The notes beneath the pieces were generated by a model. That model saw nothing but the letters and a program-made list of their open reading frames with translations. It searched no databases and had not been told where the DNA came from. From Acidobacteriota bacterium (lineage in GTDB: Bacteria > Acidobacteriota > Terriglobia > UBA7540), in assembly GCA_004298155.1 (NCBI GenBank), contig SCRD01000016.1:186001-250000 (forward strand): 64,000 nt of DNA. Reading direction: 5' to 3'. How positions within the stretch are numbered: the stretch's first letter is position 1; every line of letters begins with the position of its first letter. Positions 13,205 through 22,472 of this stretch are shown one piece after another. Position numbers and translations under genes: made by a program.

Positions 13205-15343
13205 CTAATGGTAAGGCAGGCTTTTCAGTGATTCCTGATCGGGCCGGGGTGGGTTGGAGGAAAGCGGCGGCTCCTCAGAGGCATCGAGCGCCTGTGACGA
13301 CCCCACAAACAGGGACTTGCGCGCGAGCTGGGCCGGGGCGGCTTTGCGGGCGGCGAGCAATTCCCTCATAAAGATCTGCCCGTTGGCGCTATGGGCAAAA
13401 AGGTAGTCCTGGCCGCGCCAGGGCTGGGAGGAATCCGCCAACACCTGAACGAGTCGGCTGTGGAGAGCTGCGAGGGCAGGCTGCGCTTGGTCGAATCCGG
13501 CAAGATTGACCTGATCGAGCGGATCCGCAGTCCAGCGGTATAGCTCCTGGCGGCCGTTCGAGTGGTAAATGTATTGCCACTCGGGCGTGGTGAGGCTGAT
13601 CATGGCCTGCTTGCCGCCCTCGTTGAAGATGGGAACCAGTTCAGAAACGGCGAAGTCGTCAAAAGCCTGTGGCGTGAAGGTGGGGTCCCAGAAGCGGCCC
13701 AGGCTGTCGCGGCTGAAAGGCGTTTTCCCGCCCCCAGCCAGGTCAAGCACCGTGGAAAAAAGGTCGCGGGTGCGGACCAGGTGGCTGATGCGCGCGTCTT
13801 TGGGAATGCCGGGACCGGCGATGATGAGCGGCACATGCAGCGCCTCGCGATAGAGGTTGTAACCGTGGCTGTAAAAGCCCTGCTCCCCGAACTCTTCACC
13901 GTGGTCGGAAGTAACGATCACAATCGTGTTTCGGCCCTGGGGAGTCTGGTCGAGAAAATCGAGCAGGCTCCCGACCTGTGCATCGAGATAGGCCAGGCAG
14001 TTATCATAGGCGGCGATCAGCCCATCCCGGTCGCTGGAAGTGATTCCGCGGGGCGGGCCGGGTCCTTGCAGGCCGTCAAACAGTTTGTGGACCAGCCTGC
14101 CCGAGACCCTTCCAAAGCGATGGTCATAAGGCGGCCAGGTCAGGTAGGGCACGTGGACGTCAAAGTAGTTGATGAATAGAAAATAAGGGTTCGCCTGCGG
14201 GTGCCGAAGCCAGCGGATAACCTCGTGGTTGGTTTCCCGCGCATCCTGCCGTTCGAGATAGTCAAACCGGCAAAAACTTTGGTAAACAGGCTGGATGAGC
14301 GCCGTTCCCAGCAGCGTGCCGGCCAGATTGCGCTGCAGCGATTCGCTGTCATCGCTATAGACGTCAAACCCCCGGGCGATGCCCCAGCCCTTCTGGCAAT
14401 AGTCAAAATTAGCTGCAAAGCCAGCCGTCTCGTAGCCGCTCGATCGCAGTGCCCCAGCCAGCGTGCGCGGTCCCGGCGGCATCGGCAACCACCAGTCGGC
14501 CCCGTTCTGATGAGGCAGCAGGGCTGTGAACATGGAGGCGTGGGAGGCAAGCGTCCAGGAAGAAGGCGAAATAGCATTCTCAAACAAGACGCCCCGGCGG
14601 GCCAGCCGGTCAAGGTTTGGGGTGGTGGGGCGCGAATAGCCGTAGGAGGAAAGATGATCGGCCCGCACCGTGTCGAGAACAATGAAGACAATGTTCGGCC
14701 TTGCGCGCGGAGTGGAAATTTCCTCGCGGCTGTTTGCGATATCCGGCCGTGGGAATGGCCTCCATAAAAAATATCCAATGCCGCAGAGGGCAACCACACC
14801 GGCCATCATAAGTCCCCGCGAAAGGTATCGCACCGCGGGAAACCTGACCCGGCTGGCAATCCGCGAACCGGGCTTCCATAACAGATAAATGGCGGCTACC
14901 AGCACCGCAAAGCCCGCGGCGAACGCGGCCAGCGGAACCAGGACGTCGCCGCTGAAACTGAATTCTGTGATGACGATTCGAGTGTGAAGCCAGCGAATGC
15001 GCAGCGCCACAAACGCCATCACAGCCGCGACATCGGCTGCAGCAAGCAAAGCGATCCTGTGTTTTCCCGGACTGCGGGCCGCCAGGAGTCCCAGCGCCAG
15101 GCCCCAGAGCCCGAACCAGGCCATGTCTACGAGCGGCGCCAGGAACCATTCCACAAAACCGATGTCAGGAACCAGCAGGAACTTGATGCGCGGCGAACTT
15201 CTGAGAAGGGCGGCCTCAAAGATACCCAACAGGAGGCCGGCCAGCGCGCTGATGGCGACAAACCGTGAAACGATTTCGCGGCGGCTCGCGGCGTTTTCGG
15301 GCGAGGCAGAAGTGGCGGGCGAGTCTTTGGCGGCGATTTGCAT
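13205..15343 (-). CDS. Membrane-anchored sulfatase-family hydrolase (alkaline phosphatase superfamily)
   Basis: About five N-terminal membrane segments (residues ~25-205) precede a sulfatase-type catalytic domain that begins 'RPNIVFIVLDTVRADHLSSY' and contains 'IVIVTSDHGEEFGEQ' with the metal-binding Asp-His pair. The formylglycine signature C/S-x-P-x-R is absent; the aligned stretch reads WTLASHAS, with Thr in the nucleophile position and His in place of Arg. The enzyme therefore probably uses Thr directly, as in phosphoethanolamine transferases and related hydrolases, and would not need the maturase found at the left end of the window. The ATG at 15343 has GGAG just upstream; the frame also extends to a TTG at 15406. 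Confidence 0.83.
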   Translation of the reverse strand: MQIAAKDSPATSASPENAASRREIVSRFVAISALAGLLLGIFEAALLRSSPRIKFLLVPDIGFVEWFLAPLVDMAWFGLWGLALGLLAARSPGKHRIALLAAADVAAVMAFVALRIRWLHTRIVITEFSFSGDVLVPLAAFAAGFAVLVAAIYLLWKPGSRIASRVRFPAVRYLSRGLMMAGVVALCGIGYFLWRPFPRPDIANSREEISTPRARPNIVFIVLDTVRADHLSSYGYSRPTTPNLDRLARRGVLFENAISPSSWTLASHASMFTALLPHQNGADWWLPMPPGPRTLAGALRSSGYETAGFAANFDYCQKGWGIARGFDVYSDDSESLQRNLAGTLLGTALIQPVYQSFCRFDYLERQDARETNHEVIRWLRHPQANPYFLFINYFDVHVPYLTWPPYDHRFGRVSGRLVHKLFDGLQGPGPPRGITSSDRDGLIAAYDNCLAYLDAQVGSLLDFLDQTPQGRNTIVIVTSDHGEEFGEQGFYSHGYNLYREALHVPLIIAGPGIPKDARISHLVRTRDLFSTVLDLAGGGKTPFSRDSLGRFWDPTFTPQAFDDFAVSELVPIFNEGGKQAMISLTTPEWQYIYHSNGRQELYRWTADPLDQVNLAGFDQAQPALAALHSRLVQVLADSSQPWRGQDYLFAHSANGQIFMRELLAARKAAPAQLARKSLFVGSSQALDASEEPPLSSNPPRPDQESLKSLPYH

Positions 15344-15497
15344 CGGCTCCAGTCCGGCCTGCTTGCTGGCCCATTCAGCGTAGCAGGCTTCTGGCCAGCC
15401 TGACAAACCAAACCGCCATTTGCAGAGTTTCCCCCGGCAGCAGGCCGAGCCGGCGTCAGGGCCAGGGAATTCCGCCAGGCTTTGAGGAAGGCAGGTA

Positions 15498-16610
15498 TTA
15501 GTTGAGAGCGAGATATTTTTCCGCTTCGTCCGGTTTAAAGCCTACCAGCTCCGGCTCAAGTTGAATGGTCATCCCTGTGCGGGCGTGGACCGTTCGTCGG
15601 ATAACACCGGCGAGCGCCAGCACATCGCGGGCGGTTGCGCCGCCGTCATTCAGCAAGACCAGCGGCTGGGATTCATTCACACGCGCGCCGCCCTCGCGAT
15701 GTCCTTTCAGCCCGCAGATTTCGATCAGGAATGCGGTGGGAATTTTCACCGGCCGGTCCGTGCCTGAGCGCTTGCGGATTTCCTGGAGGCGCTCGCATTC
15801 TGCGGTTGAAAAGTTTCGTTGCAGGTTTGTGCGCAGCATTTCAAATTCCGCGTCGTTTAAAACCAGATTCTTAAAAAAAGATCCCGCATTGCCGCCTTTC
15901 TCCTCGCGCGGAAAAGGAAATTTGCGGTCGCGGATCTGGATAATGGCTTCGCGGACCTGCTGGATGGAAGGACCTTCAATGCCGCGTTCGTTGAAGAAGC
16001 TCCGTACATCCGGATAGCGAAGGTTCGGCTTGCCACGTCGGCTAAGCGCCAGTTCGAGCTGCAGGATGATGAATTGATTTCTTCTGCTTGAGTTGAAAAT
16101 GCTTTTCCGGTAGCCGAATCCGCAATCGGCAGCGCTGAGCTTCATCACATCTCCGGAATGGATTTCCATGACTGTTGCGCTCGAGAAGGCATCACTGATC
16201 TGCTGACCATACGCTCCGATGTTCTGCACAATTGCAGCCCCAGCCTGCCCGGGAATGTGGGAAAGGTTTTCGATGCCATAAAAGCCTTCCACTGCTGCGC
16301 GGCTGACCACATCATCCCAGGTTTCAGCCGCTTCAACCCGTAACATGATTTTCCGGTTTTCCGCCGATTGAATGGCAATGCCACGCTGCACAGGGTGAAT
16401 AACCAGGCCCTGGAAGCCATTGTCGCTCACCAGGATGTTGCTTCCGCCGCCGAGCACGAAGACAGGAAGGCGCTCTTTACGCCCGAACCGAAGCGCTTCA
16501 AGAAAATCCTCGGGCGCGGCCGCGCACGCAAAGAAGGCGGCAGGCCCTCCCACCCTGAAGGTGGTAAAAGGCCTAAGCGCTTCATTCCGGCTGATCTCAA
16601 AATGCGTCAT
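15498..16610 (-). CDS. murB: UDP-N-acetylmuramate dehydrogenase (UDP-N-acetylenolpyruvoylglucosamine reductase)
   Basis: Cytoplasmic FAD enzyme of peptidoglycan synthesis that reduces the enolpyruvyl group of UDP-GlcNAc-enolpyruvate with NADPH to give UDP-MurNAc. The 370-aa protein begins 'NEALRPFTTFRVGGPA' and has the FAD-binding 'FVLGGGSNILVSDNGFQGLV' and the catalytic-serine segment 'GNAGSFFKNLVL'. The C-terminal 'LNDGGATARDVLALA' and 'IQLEPELVGF' carry the conserved acidic residue. Length and motifs fit type I MurB. It stands apart from a division/cell-wall cluster; 30 bp upstream on the same strand is an acyl-CoA ligase, so the two may be co-transcribed. Confidence 0.95.
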   Translation of the reverse strand: MTHFEISRNEALRPFTTFRVGGPAAFFACAAAPEDFLEALRFGRKERLPVFVLGGGSNILVSDNGFQGLVIHPVQRGIAIQSAENRKIMLRVEAAETWDDVVSRAAVEGFYGIENLSHIPGQAGAAIVQNIGAYGQQISDAFSSATVMEIHSGDVMKLSAADCGFGYRKSIFNSSRRNQFIILQLELALSRRGKPNLRYPDVRSFFNERGIEGPSIQQVREAIIQIRDRKFPFPREEKGGNAGSFFKNLVLNDAEFEMLRTNLQRNFSTAECERLQEIRKRSGTDRPVKIPTAFLIEICGLKGHREGGARVNESQPLVLLNDGGATARDVLALAGVIRRTVHARTGMTIQLEPELVGFKPDEAEKYLALN

Positions 16611-16640
16611 GCCTCAGTGTAGCGCCTGAAGGCCGGCGAG

Positions 16641-18233
16641 TCATTGCACGCGGCGCTCTCGCCCCGCCCAGTAGGGCTCGCGCAGCACCTTTTTCAGGAT
16701 CTTGCCAGTGCCACCTTTGGGCAGGCTCTGGAAAAATTCCACGGTCTTGGGGACCTTGAATCCGGCCAGATGGCAGCGGCAATGGTCGAGGATTTCGGCC
16801 TCGGTAGTGTTCTGCCCCACTCTAAGGACGACAAGTGCTTTGGGGACTTCGCCCCACTTTTCGTCCGGGACGGCAATCACCGCGCACTCCAGGATTGCCG
16901 GGTGTGAGTTCAGGATGCGTTCAATCTCAGCTGAGGCGATGTTCTCGCCGCCGCTCAAAATCATGTCCTTGGCGCGATCGACGATCAGGATGTAACCCTC
17001 TTCGTCGATGGTGGCCAGGTCTCCAGTGTGGAACCAATCATCCTGGATCGCGCGCGCGGTTGCTTCCGGTTGTTTCCAGTAGCCGCCCATTACCACGTCG
17101 CTGCGGACAATCACCTCGCCCACTTCGCCGCTATCGGGCCTCACGTCGTGTCCATGAAGATCCACCACGCGGATCTCGGCCCCCGCCAGGGCGCATCCTG
17201 CGGTCGCTTTGCGGCGGTCCCGGACTTCTCGGGGCTCGCTCGCCAGGTGGTCTTTGATGCTGGCGGCGGAAATAACCGGAGAGGTTTCCGTCAGGCCATA
17301 CCCGCCTTTCGCCACGCAGCCGGGCACTTTTTCTTCAATCTCACGAATCAACGCCGTGTTGCAGGGCGCTCCGCCGATGAACATCACCTTGAGGCTTGAA
17401 ACGTCGTACCGGGCAAAGTCCGGGTGATTGAGCACTGCGGTGACCATGGTGGGAACCATCTGGATCTGCGACACCCTCTCATTCTGGATCAACTGAAGCA
17501 CGATGAGAGGGTCGAATTTCCGGATAATGACATGCTTTCCGCCCAGGAGAGTCAGGGAGTGAGGCGTTCCCCAGCTGTTCACGTGAAACAGCGGGACCGT
17601 GTATATTCCAACCTCGTTGTCGGTTTCAGTATCCAACTGCAGCTTGTAAAAAGCGTGCAGGTAGAGGTTACGGTGGGTCAGCATCACGCCTTTGGGATGG
17701 GCCGTAGTGCCGCTGGTGTAGAAAAGCTCGGCCACTGAGTTTTCATCAATCGTGCGGTAATCGATGTTGGCGGGCTCGGCTTCCGCCAGAATCTCGTCAT
17801 AAGTCCCAGGATGGGCCCACTCCGGGGTGGGCCCCCGCAGCGCGACAAAGTGCCCCACCGATGGAATTTTTTGCTTCATGCTTTCAATCAGAAGCGCAAA
17901 CTCGGGGTCGAAAAAAAGCACACTGGGCTCGCCATCATTCAGGATATAAGTCAATTCTTCCGGCGCCAGGCGGATATTGAGCGGCAACAGGATGGCGCCC
18001 AGTTGAGGGACCCCGAAATAAGCCTCCAGCAGGCGATGGCAGTTGAAACTCAGGAAGGCAACCCGCTCGCCTTTTTTCAGCCCCAGCCGGAGCAGCGCGG
18101 AAGATAGCCGGTCGCAGCGCTCGTCAAACTGGCGATAAGTGAACCGCAGGTTTTCACAGACCACGCCTACTTTGCTCCCGAAAATGCGGGAGGCATGGCG
18201 CTTCAGGCGGACTGGGGTGAGAGGAAGAATCAT
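16641..18233 (-). CDS. AMP-forming acyl-CoA synthetase / fatty-acid-CoA ligase
   Basis: A 530-aa member of the ANL superfamily. The P-loop-like motif YTSGTTAHPKGVMLTHRN (near residue 180), 'GYGLTETSPVIS' (A5), 'WFHTGDLATIDEEGY' (A7/A8) and the C-terminal catalytic lysine region 'PKGGTGKILKKVLRE' (A10) are all present. It should activate a carboxylic acid to the acyl-adenylate and then the CoA thioester. Similarity of layout to medium/long-chain fatty-acid ligases is good, but the acid is not determined by the sequence. It lies 30 bp upstream of murB on the same strand. The start ATG has AAAGG about 14 nt upstream. Confidence 0.9.
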   Translation of the reverse strand: MILPLTPVRLKRHASRIFGSKVGVVCENLRFTYRQFDERCDRLSSALLRLGLKKGERVAFLSFNCHRLLEAYFGVPQLGAILLPLNIRLAPEELTYILNDGEPSVLFFDPEFALLIESMKQKIPSVGHFVALRGPTPEWAHPGTYDEILAEAEPANIDYRTIDENSVAELFYTSGTTAHPKGVMLTHRNLYLHAFYKLQLDTETDNEVGIYTVPLFHVNSWGTPHSLTLLGGKHVIIRKFDPLIVLQLIQNERVSQIQMVPTMVTAVLNHPDFARYDVSSLKVMFIGGAPCNTALIREIEEKVPGCVAKGGYGLTETSPVISAASIKDHLASEPREVRDRRKATAGCALAGAEIRVVDLHGHDVRPDSGEVGEVIVRSDVVMGGYWKQPEATARAIQDDWFHTGDLATIDEEGYILIVDRAKDMILSGGENIASAEIERILNSHPAILECAVIAVPDEKWGEVPKALVVLRVGQNTTEAEILDHCRCHLAGFKVPKTVEFFQSLPKGGTGKILKKVLREPYWAGRERRVQ

Positions 18234-18318
18234 GTTCGTTTATCTTACCTTTAACCATTCCAGGGAAAAAATCAGCCACACGCGCCGGGACACCAATGCA
18301 GGTACGGCAATTTTCGGG

Positions 18319-19623
18319 TCAGGATTCAGCGGTTGCTGCGATTTGCGAGTCCTGCGGCGATTCGAGTTTCCCCACCACGAACCAATAGGCCAGCAAGCCG
18401 CTCACCAGCAGCACGGGTCCCAACACAAAACCGGCAACAAACGATCCGGTCCAAGCAATGAGGAAACCCGTTATCAGCGGTGCGGTAATGCCTCCGATGT
18501 TTCCTGCAAAGTTCAGGAAGCCGGTCCAGACCCCGATTTCATCGGGCGGCGCGCAGAGCTGTACCATCACCAGGAGATTGGCGGTCGAGAGTCCAACCAG
18601 GCCTGCCCCGACGATCAAGGCGACGGCCACATTGGCGCTTTGAGCAAACGCCGCAGGAATCATCAGCAGGCCAAACATGAATCCGAAAGAAATGATGCTT
18701 TTGCGCGTCCGTGTAGCGTCCCAGCCGTGGCTGATCAGGCGGTCGGAAACCCAGCCTCCCAGCGGCTGGCAAACGCCGAAAACTGCATAGGGCAGGGCAG
18801 AAAACAATCCCGCCTTGATAATGCTCAAGTGTCGCGCCTCGTATAGATAGTCCGGGAGCCACGTCAGCATCAGATACCAGAAATAATCGAAGCAAAAAAA
18901 GCCCAAACACACTCCCAGCAGGTTGCGGTCAAAATGCGCCAGCCGGAAACGCAGGCGCCTTTGCGTGCCGGAGCGTTCGGTTTGCTTATCTGCTTTTTGT
19001 GCCAGCTTTGCAGGGAAAGCAAAAAACCAGGGCACCAGCCAGATAAGGCCCAGGATCCCCACCATTACAAATGCGTCCCGCCACCCATAACGGACCAGCA
19101 GCCAGGGGATGCCGACGCCTCCCACCACCAGGCCGAAACGCGTCCCGGAATCAAAGAAGCCCGAAGGCAGTCCGCGCTCCGAGCGGCCGAAAAGCAGGCT
19201 CACAATCTTGGTGCCGCCCGGGAGGTAAATGGATTCGCCAAATCCCAGCAGGATGCGAAGCAGGATGAGGACCGTCAGCGTGCCGGCCAGTCCCGTGAGC
19301 CCCTGCGCCACGGACCACAAAGCAAAAGCTCCGGCATAAATCCACAACAGGTTCATGCGGTCTGCCATGAGCCCGATAGGAATCTGCATCAACGTGTAGG
19401 ACCAGAAGAAGGCGGAGAGCAGTACGCCCTTTGACTCCGGACCCAGATGGAGATCGTGGGAGATCAGCGGCAGCGCAAAGGAAATGGTGGTGCGATCGAG
19501 GTAGTTAATGATTGACGCTATGAAAAGCAGCCACATCACTACCCAGCGCCGGGTGTTGCTGATGCCGATAGCAGGGACCGGAGTGTAGGATGGGCCTGAC
19601 GCCATTCGGTTCGAGGTATCCAT
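18319..19623 (-). CDS. MFS transporter, anion:cation symporter (ACS) type
   Basis: About 434 aa with 12 predicted membrane segments. The first half contains 'INYLDRTTISFALPLISHDL' and 'FFWSYTLMQIPIGLMADRM', typical of ACS-family transporters for hexuronates, galactonate or glucarate. It probably imports an organic acid or sugar acid by proton symport. The ATG at 19623 is preceded by GGGAG five to six bases upstream and is preferred to the in-frame ATG at 19638, which lies within the leader. The gene is divergent from a putative exported glycoside hydrolase (240-bp gap), which would fit uptake of the released product. Confidence 0.88.
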   Translation of the reverse strand: MDTSNRMASGPSYTPVPAIGISNTRRWVVMWLLFIASIINYLDRTTISFALPLISHDLHLGPESKGVLLSAFFWSYTLMQIPIGLMADRMNLLWIYAGAFALWSVAQGLTGLAGTLTVLILLRILLGFGESIYLPGGTKIVSLLFGRSERGLPSGFFDSGTRFGLVVGGVGIPWLLVRYGWRDAFVMVGILGLIWLVPWFFAFPAKLAQKADKQTERSGTQRRLRFRLAHFDRNLLGVCLGFFCFDYFWYLMLTWLPDYLYEARHLSIIKAGLFSALPYAVFGVCQPLGGWVSDRLISHGWDATRTRKSIISFGFMFGLLMIPAAFAQSANVAVALIVGAGLVGLSTANLLVMVQLCAPPDEIGVWTGFLNFAGNIGGITAPLITGFLIAWTGSFVAGFVLGPVLLVSGLLAYWFVVGKLESPQDSQIAATAES

Positions 19624-19862
19624 TCGATCTCCCTGCATTCAGCAAGGGCTTGGGCAGAATATCGCATTTCTGGAGGAGATCAAGAAAAAGATGGAATGTT
19701 GCTCCCTTCGCTTCCCGGCTCACACCCTGATGAGCCACGCCAGCCCGGTAAAATCCTGCGGCGGGCCGGAGATCGAAGGCGATTTAAGATTATCCCTCCA
19801 GTCCGTTTTCCGTGTGGTATCGTTGTGCTGCAAAAGACATTCCAGTACGGAGATATCTTCCA

Positions 19863-21536
19863 ATGCATTCCATCAGCCGAAGGCAATTCCTGCAGGCAGG
19901 TGCGGCCGCAACTGTGTCTTTTAAAGGTCTGAAACTGGACGACCCCAGGATTTACGCGGATCGATGGGTCTACGTTCCAACTGGCCTCCAGAGCGAAGCA
20001 GAGCTCAAACGCGTGCAGGGCATCGCGCGCACTGCCGCGAGCCATGGGTTGAACGGCATGTTGCTCTCTTCGGGCTTCGATCAACTGGATTTGAAATCGC
20101 AAGAATACCTTGGGCGGCTCACCAGTCTGAAGAAATGGTGCGACGACCTGAAAGTGGAAATTATCCCGATAGGATTCAGCGTGGGATACGGCAGCGGGGT
20201 AATGGCTCACAACAGGAACCTTGCCGCCGGGGTGCCTGTCCACAGGGCGCTGTTCGTCGCCCGGGAACATGAAGCACACTTCGTCCCGGATTCTCCTGCA
20301 AAGCTTTTAAATGGCGGATTCGAAGCCTGGCAGGGAAACCTTCCAGCAGGTTTTTCCATTCACGGAGGACCGGCTTCGATTGATACGGCCGCGTTCCATT
20401 CCGGAAAGGCTTCTGTTCGTTTCCCGGATTTTGACGGCGCCTCGGGAGAAAGATACCTGGAGCAGGAAGTCCGCACCACTCCTTACCGTTGCTATCGCTT
20501 GCGCTGTTGGGTCAAGACTGAGGATGTGTCGCCGGAAACGCGGTTCCATTTCTGGGCCATCGCGCCGGATGGCCGCAATCTGTCTTACCTGGAGCATCCC
20601 TTAAAGGCAACGAGCGACTGGAACAGAGTCGACTGGGCTTTCAACAGCTGGTACGCAGACCATGTAACTTTTCGTGTCGGAATTGCAGACGGCAAAGCCC
20701 GCAGCGTCTGGGTGGACGACGTGGAGTTGGAAGAAATTGGCCTCACAAACGTTCTGCGCCGGCCGGGAACGCCGGTCGTGGTTCGAAATGAGAAGACGGG
20801 CGAGGTGTATCAGGAGGGCCGGGATTACGCTCCCATCGCCGATCCTCATCTCAACTTCAGATGGGACCACGACGGCCCTTCAATTCGCCTGCCTGCGGGC
20901 AGCCGCATACGCCCCGGTGACCGGCTGCGGGCGGACTATTTCCATAGTCTGATGATCTACCACGACCAGGTTCCCATCGACATGTCTGAACCGGAGGTGT
21001 ACGAAATCTGGAAAAGGCAGATTCCGCTCATCGAAAAATTTCTGGCGCCGAAGAAATACTTTCTCAGCATGGATGAAGTCCGCATCGGCGGCTTCTGCAA
21101 GGCCTGCAAGGACCGGCACCTTTCAATGGCGGAAATCCTGGGCGATTGCGTCAACAGGCAGGCCGAAATGATTCGCGCCGTCAATCCCCGCGCCGAGGTC
21201 TTTGTGTGGTCAGACATGTTTGACCCCAACCACAATGCCCTCAAGCAGTACTACCTGATCGATGGAAGCTTTGACGGCACCTGGAAATACTTGCCGAAGA
21301 ACATGGTGATCGTGTGCTGGTATTACGAAAAGCGGGACCTGAGCCTGCCGTTCTTTTCCAAACTCGGTTATCAGACGCTTGCCGGCGCTTATTACGATGC
21401 CGACAACCTTGACAATCCGAAAGGATGGCTCCAATCACTCGATCGCACACCCGGCGCCATCGGCATCATGTACACCACCTGGCAAGACAAGTACAAGCTG
21501 CTTCCTGCCTTCGGCGATCTTGTTTCCAGAAGATGA
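19863..21536 (+). CDS. Putative exported GH20-like barrel protein with inserted jelly-roll module
   Basis: A 557-aa protein from the ATG at 19863 (GGAG 10 nt upstream). It starts with a twin-arginine motif (SRRQFLQAG), but the hydrophobic stretch is short, so export is probable rather than certain. Residues ~30-140 look like the first strands of a TIM barrel. Residues ~150-300 look like a carbohydrate-binding jelly-roll ('NGGFEAWQGNLPAGF', 'SGKASVRFPDF', 'VWVDDVELEEIG'). After it the barrel resumes, with 'FLSMDEVRIGGFCKAC', an Asp-Glu pair placed like the catalytic pair of family 20 hexosaminidases, then 'VFVWSDMFDPN' and 'GIMYTTWQDKY'. The substrate is unknown and the fold assignment is by eye. 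Confidence 0.65.
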   Translation: MHSISRRQFLQAGAAATVSFKGLKLDDPRIYADRWVYVPTGLQSEAELKRVQGIARTAASHGLNGMLLSSGFDQLDLKSQEYLGRLTSLKKWCDDLKVEIIPIGFSVGYGSGVMAHNRNLAAGVPVHRALFVAREHEAHFVPDSPAKLLNGGFEAWQGNLPAGFSIHGGPASIDTAAFHSGKASVRFPDFDGASGERYLEQEVRTTPYRCYRLRCWVKTEDVSPETRFHFWAIAPDGRNLSYLEHPLKATSDWNRVDWAFNSWYADHVTFRVGIADGKARSVWVDDVELEEIGLTNVLRRPGTPVVVRNEKTGEVYQEGRDYAPIADPHLNFRWDHDGPSIRLPAGSRIRPGDRLRADYFHSLMIYHDQVPIDMSEPEVYEIWKRQIPLIEKFLAPKKYFLSMDEVRIGGFCKACKDRHLSMAEILGDCVNRQAEMIRAVNPRAEVFVWSDMFDPNHNALKQYYLIDGSFDGTWKYLPKNMVIVCWYYEKRDLSLPFFSKLGYQTLAGAYYDADNLDNPKGWLQSLDRTPGAIGIMYTTWQDKYKLLPAFGDLVSRR

Positions 21537-21586
21537 AACGGCCGCGACTCAGGGGACCGGACCTGGAGAGTGCGGAGAATCCGGAC

Positions 21587-21760
21587 TCAGGCGAAAGGAA
21601 GCATGATCCAGCCGAGCAGCAAGGCAATGCCAACGAAGGCGGCAAAAACCTTGGCCCCGTAAATCAGTTGCTCCCGCAGCGTTTGTTTGCTGAGGACCGC
21701 AAACACCACGGAGACGAGGAAAGAAAACAACACGAGAGCTTCAAAATGAGAGAGGACCAT
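21587..21760 (-). CDS. Small two-helix membrane protein
   Basis: A 57-aa protein starting 'MVLSHFEALVLFSFLVSVVF', a first membrane helix, followed by a short charged loop ('SKQTLREQLIYG') and a second helix ending 'LLLGWIMLPFA'. It starts 29 bp after the stop of the DUF6677-like gene on the same strand, so the two are likely co-transcribed. No strong ribosome binding site is visible. The same frame is open far upstream, but that extension is antisense-type shadow of the DUF6677 gene. I do not recognise a family. Confidence 0.55.
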   Translation of the reverse strand: MVLSHFEALVLFSFLVSVVFAVLSKQTLREQLIYGAKVFAAFVGIALLLGWIMLPFA

Positions 21761-21789
21761 TTGTTTGCTCTGCCAGGCAGCCAGCCGAT

Positions 21790-22230
21790 CTAAGCCTTTC
21801 TTCCCAGCGCAATATCGTATGCGTCGAGGACCGTCAGGACGTTCAGCATGCCCGCCGCGATCAAAAACGCCGTGCCGTAGTCCGAGCACACAAAATAAGT
21901 GTCGCCACCCGCATAGCCGAAGAAGGTGGCAGCTGGCATGGGCGCTCCTGCGGAAAGTTCTGCAAAATAGCCCAGAGTGTGCAGATACGAACCGGAACCG
22001 GTGGCAAAAAACTGCCCCTGCATTGCCAGCCCGAAAACAAACATCGCCACGATGGCTAAAAACAGCACCAGTGCCCGCCATTTGCGGCCCTGCAGGAAAT
22101 GTCCGAGCCCGGGAACCAGCCACGCCGCCAGGCATAAGCCAAACAGGCTGCCGGTCGAAGGCGGCCTGACGGAAGGCTGTCTGGCCTCTTTTGGTGTTTT
22201 TTCTTCCTGCTCCTCGATTTTCCTTGCCAT
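21790..22230 (-). CDS. DUF6677-type small membrane protein
   Basis: A 146-aa protein with a charged N-terminal tail ('MARKIEEQEEKTPKEARQPS') and about three or four membrane segments: 'LFGLCLAAWLVPGLGHFLQG', 'RALVLFLAIVAMFVFGLAMQG' and a C-terminal helix around 'TAFLIAAGMLNVLTVLDAYD'. The pattern PGLGHFLQGR is typical of the DUF6677 family, which I associate mainly with acidobacteria. Its function is unknown. It precedes a small two-helix protein gene on the same strand. Confidence 0.75.
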   Translation of the reverse strand: MARKIEEQEEKTPKEARQPSVRPPSTGSLFGLCLAAWLVPGLGHFLQGRKWRALVLFLAIVAMFVFGLAMQGQFFATGSGSYLHTLGYFAELSAGAPMPAATFFGYAGGDTYFVCSDYGTAFLIAAGMLNVLTVLDAYDIALGRKA

Positions 22231-22472
22231 AGGCTGGGATCAAAAAGCATCGCAGGCTTACCCCACACGGCCCGCGGCGCCCCCTCCAAATTCAACCTGT
22301 AACCATACCACACGGCCCAAACAAGCGGCAATAAAGGTGGGGACGCTGCGGCAATCGAGCGGCGATGGCGAAGAAATTATGAATTATGAAGGATGAGTTT
22401 TGGGTTAAAGCTTCTGAAGTCTCAAGCTTACGGTTTTCAGCATCGACGATGCGGCCTCCATCTCAGAACTCA

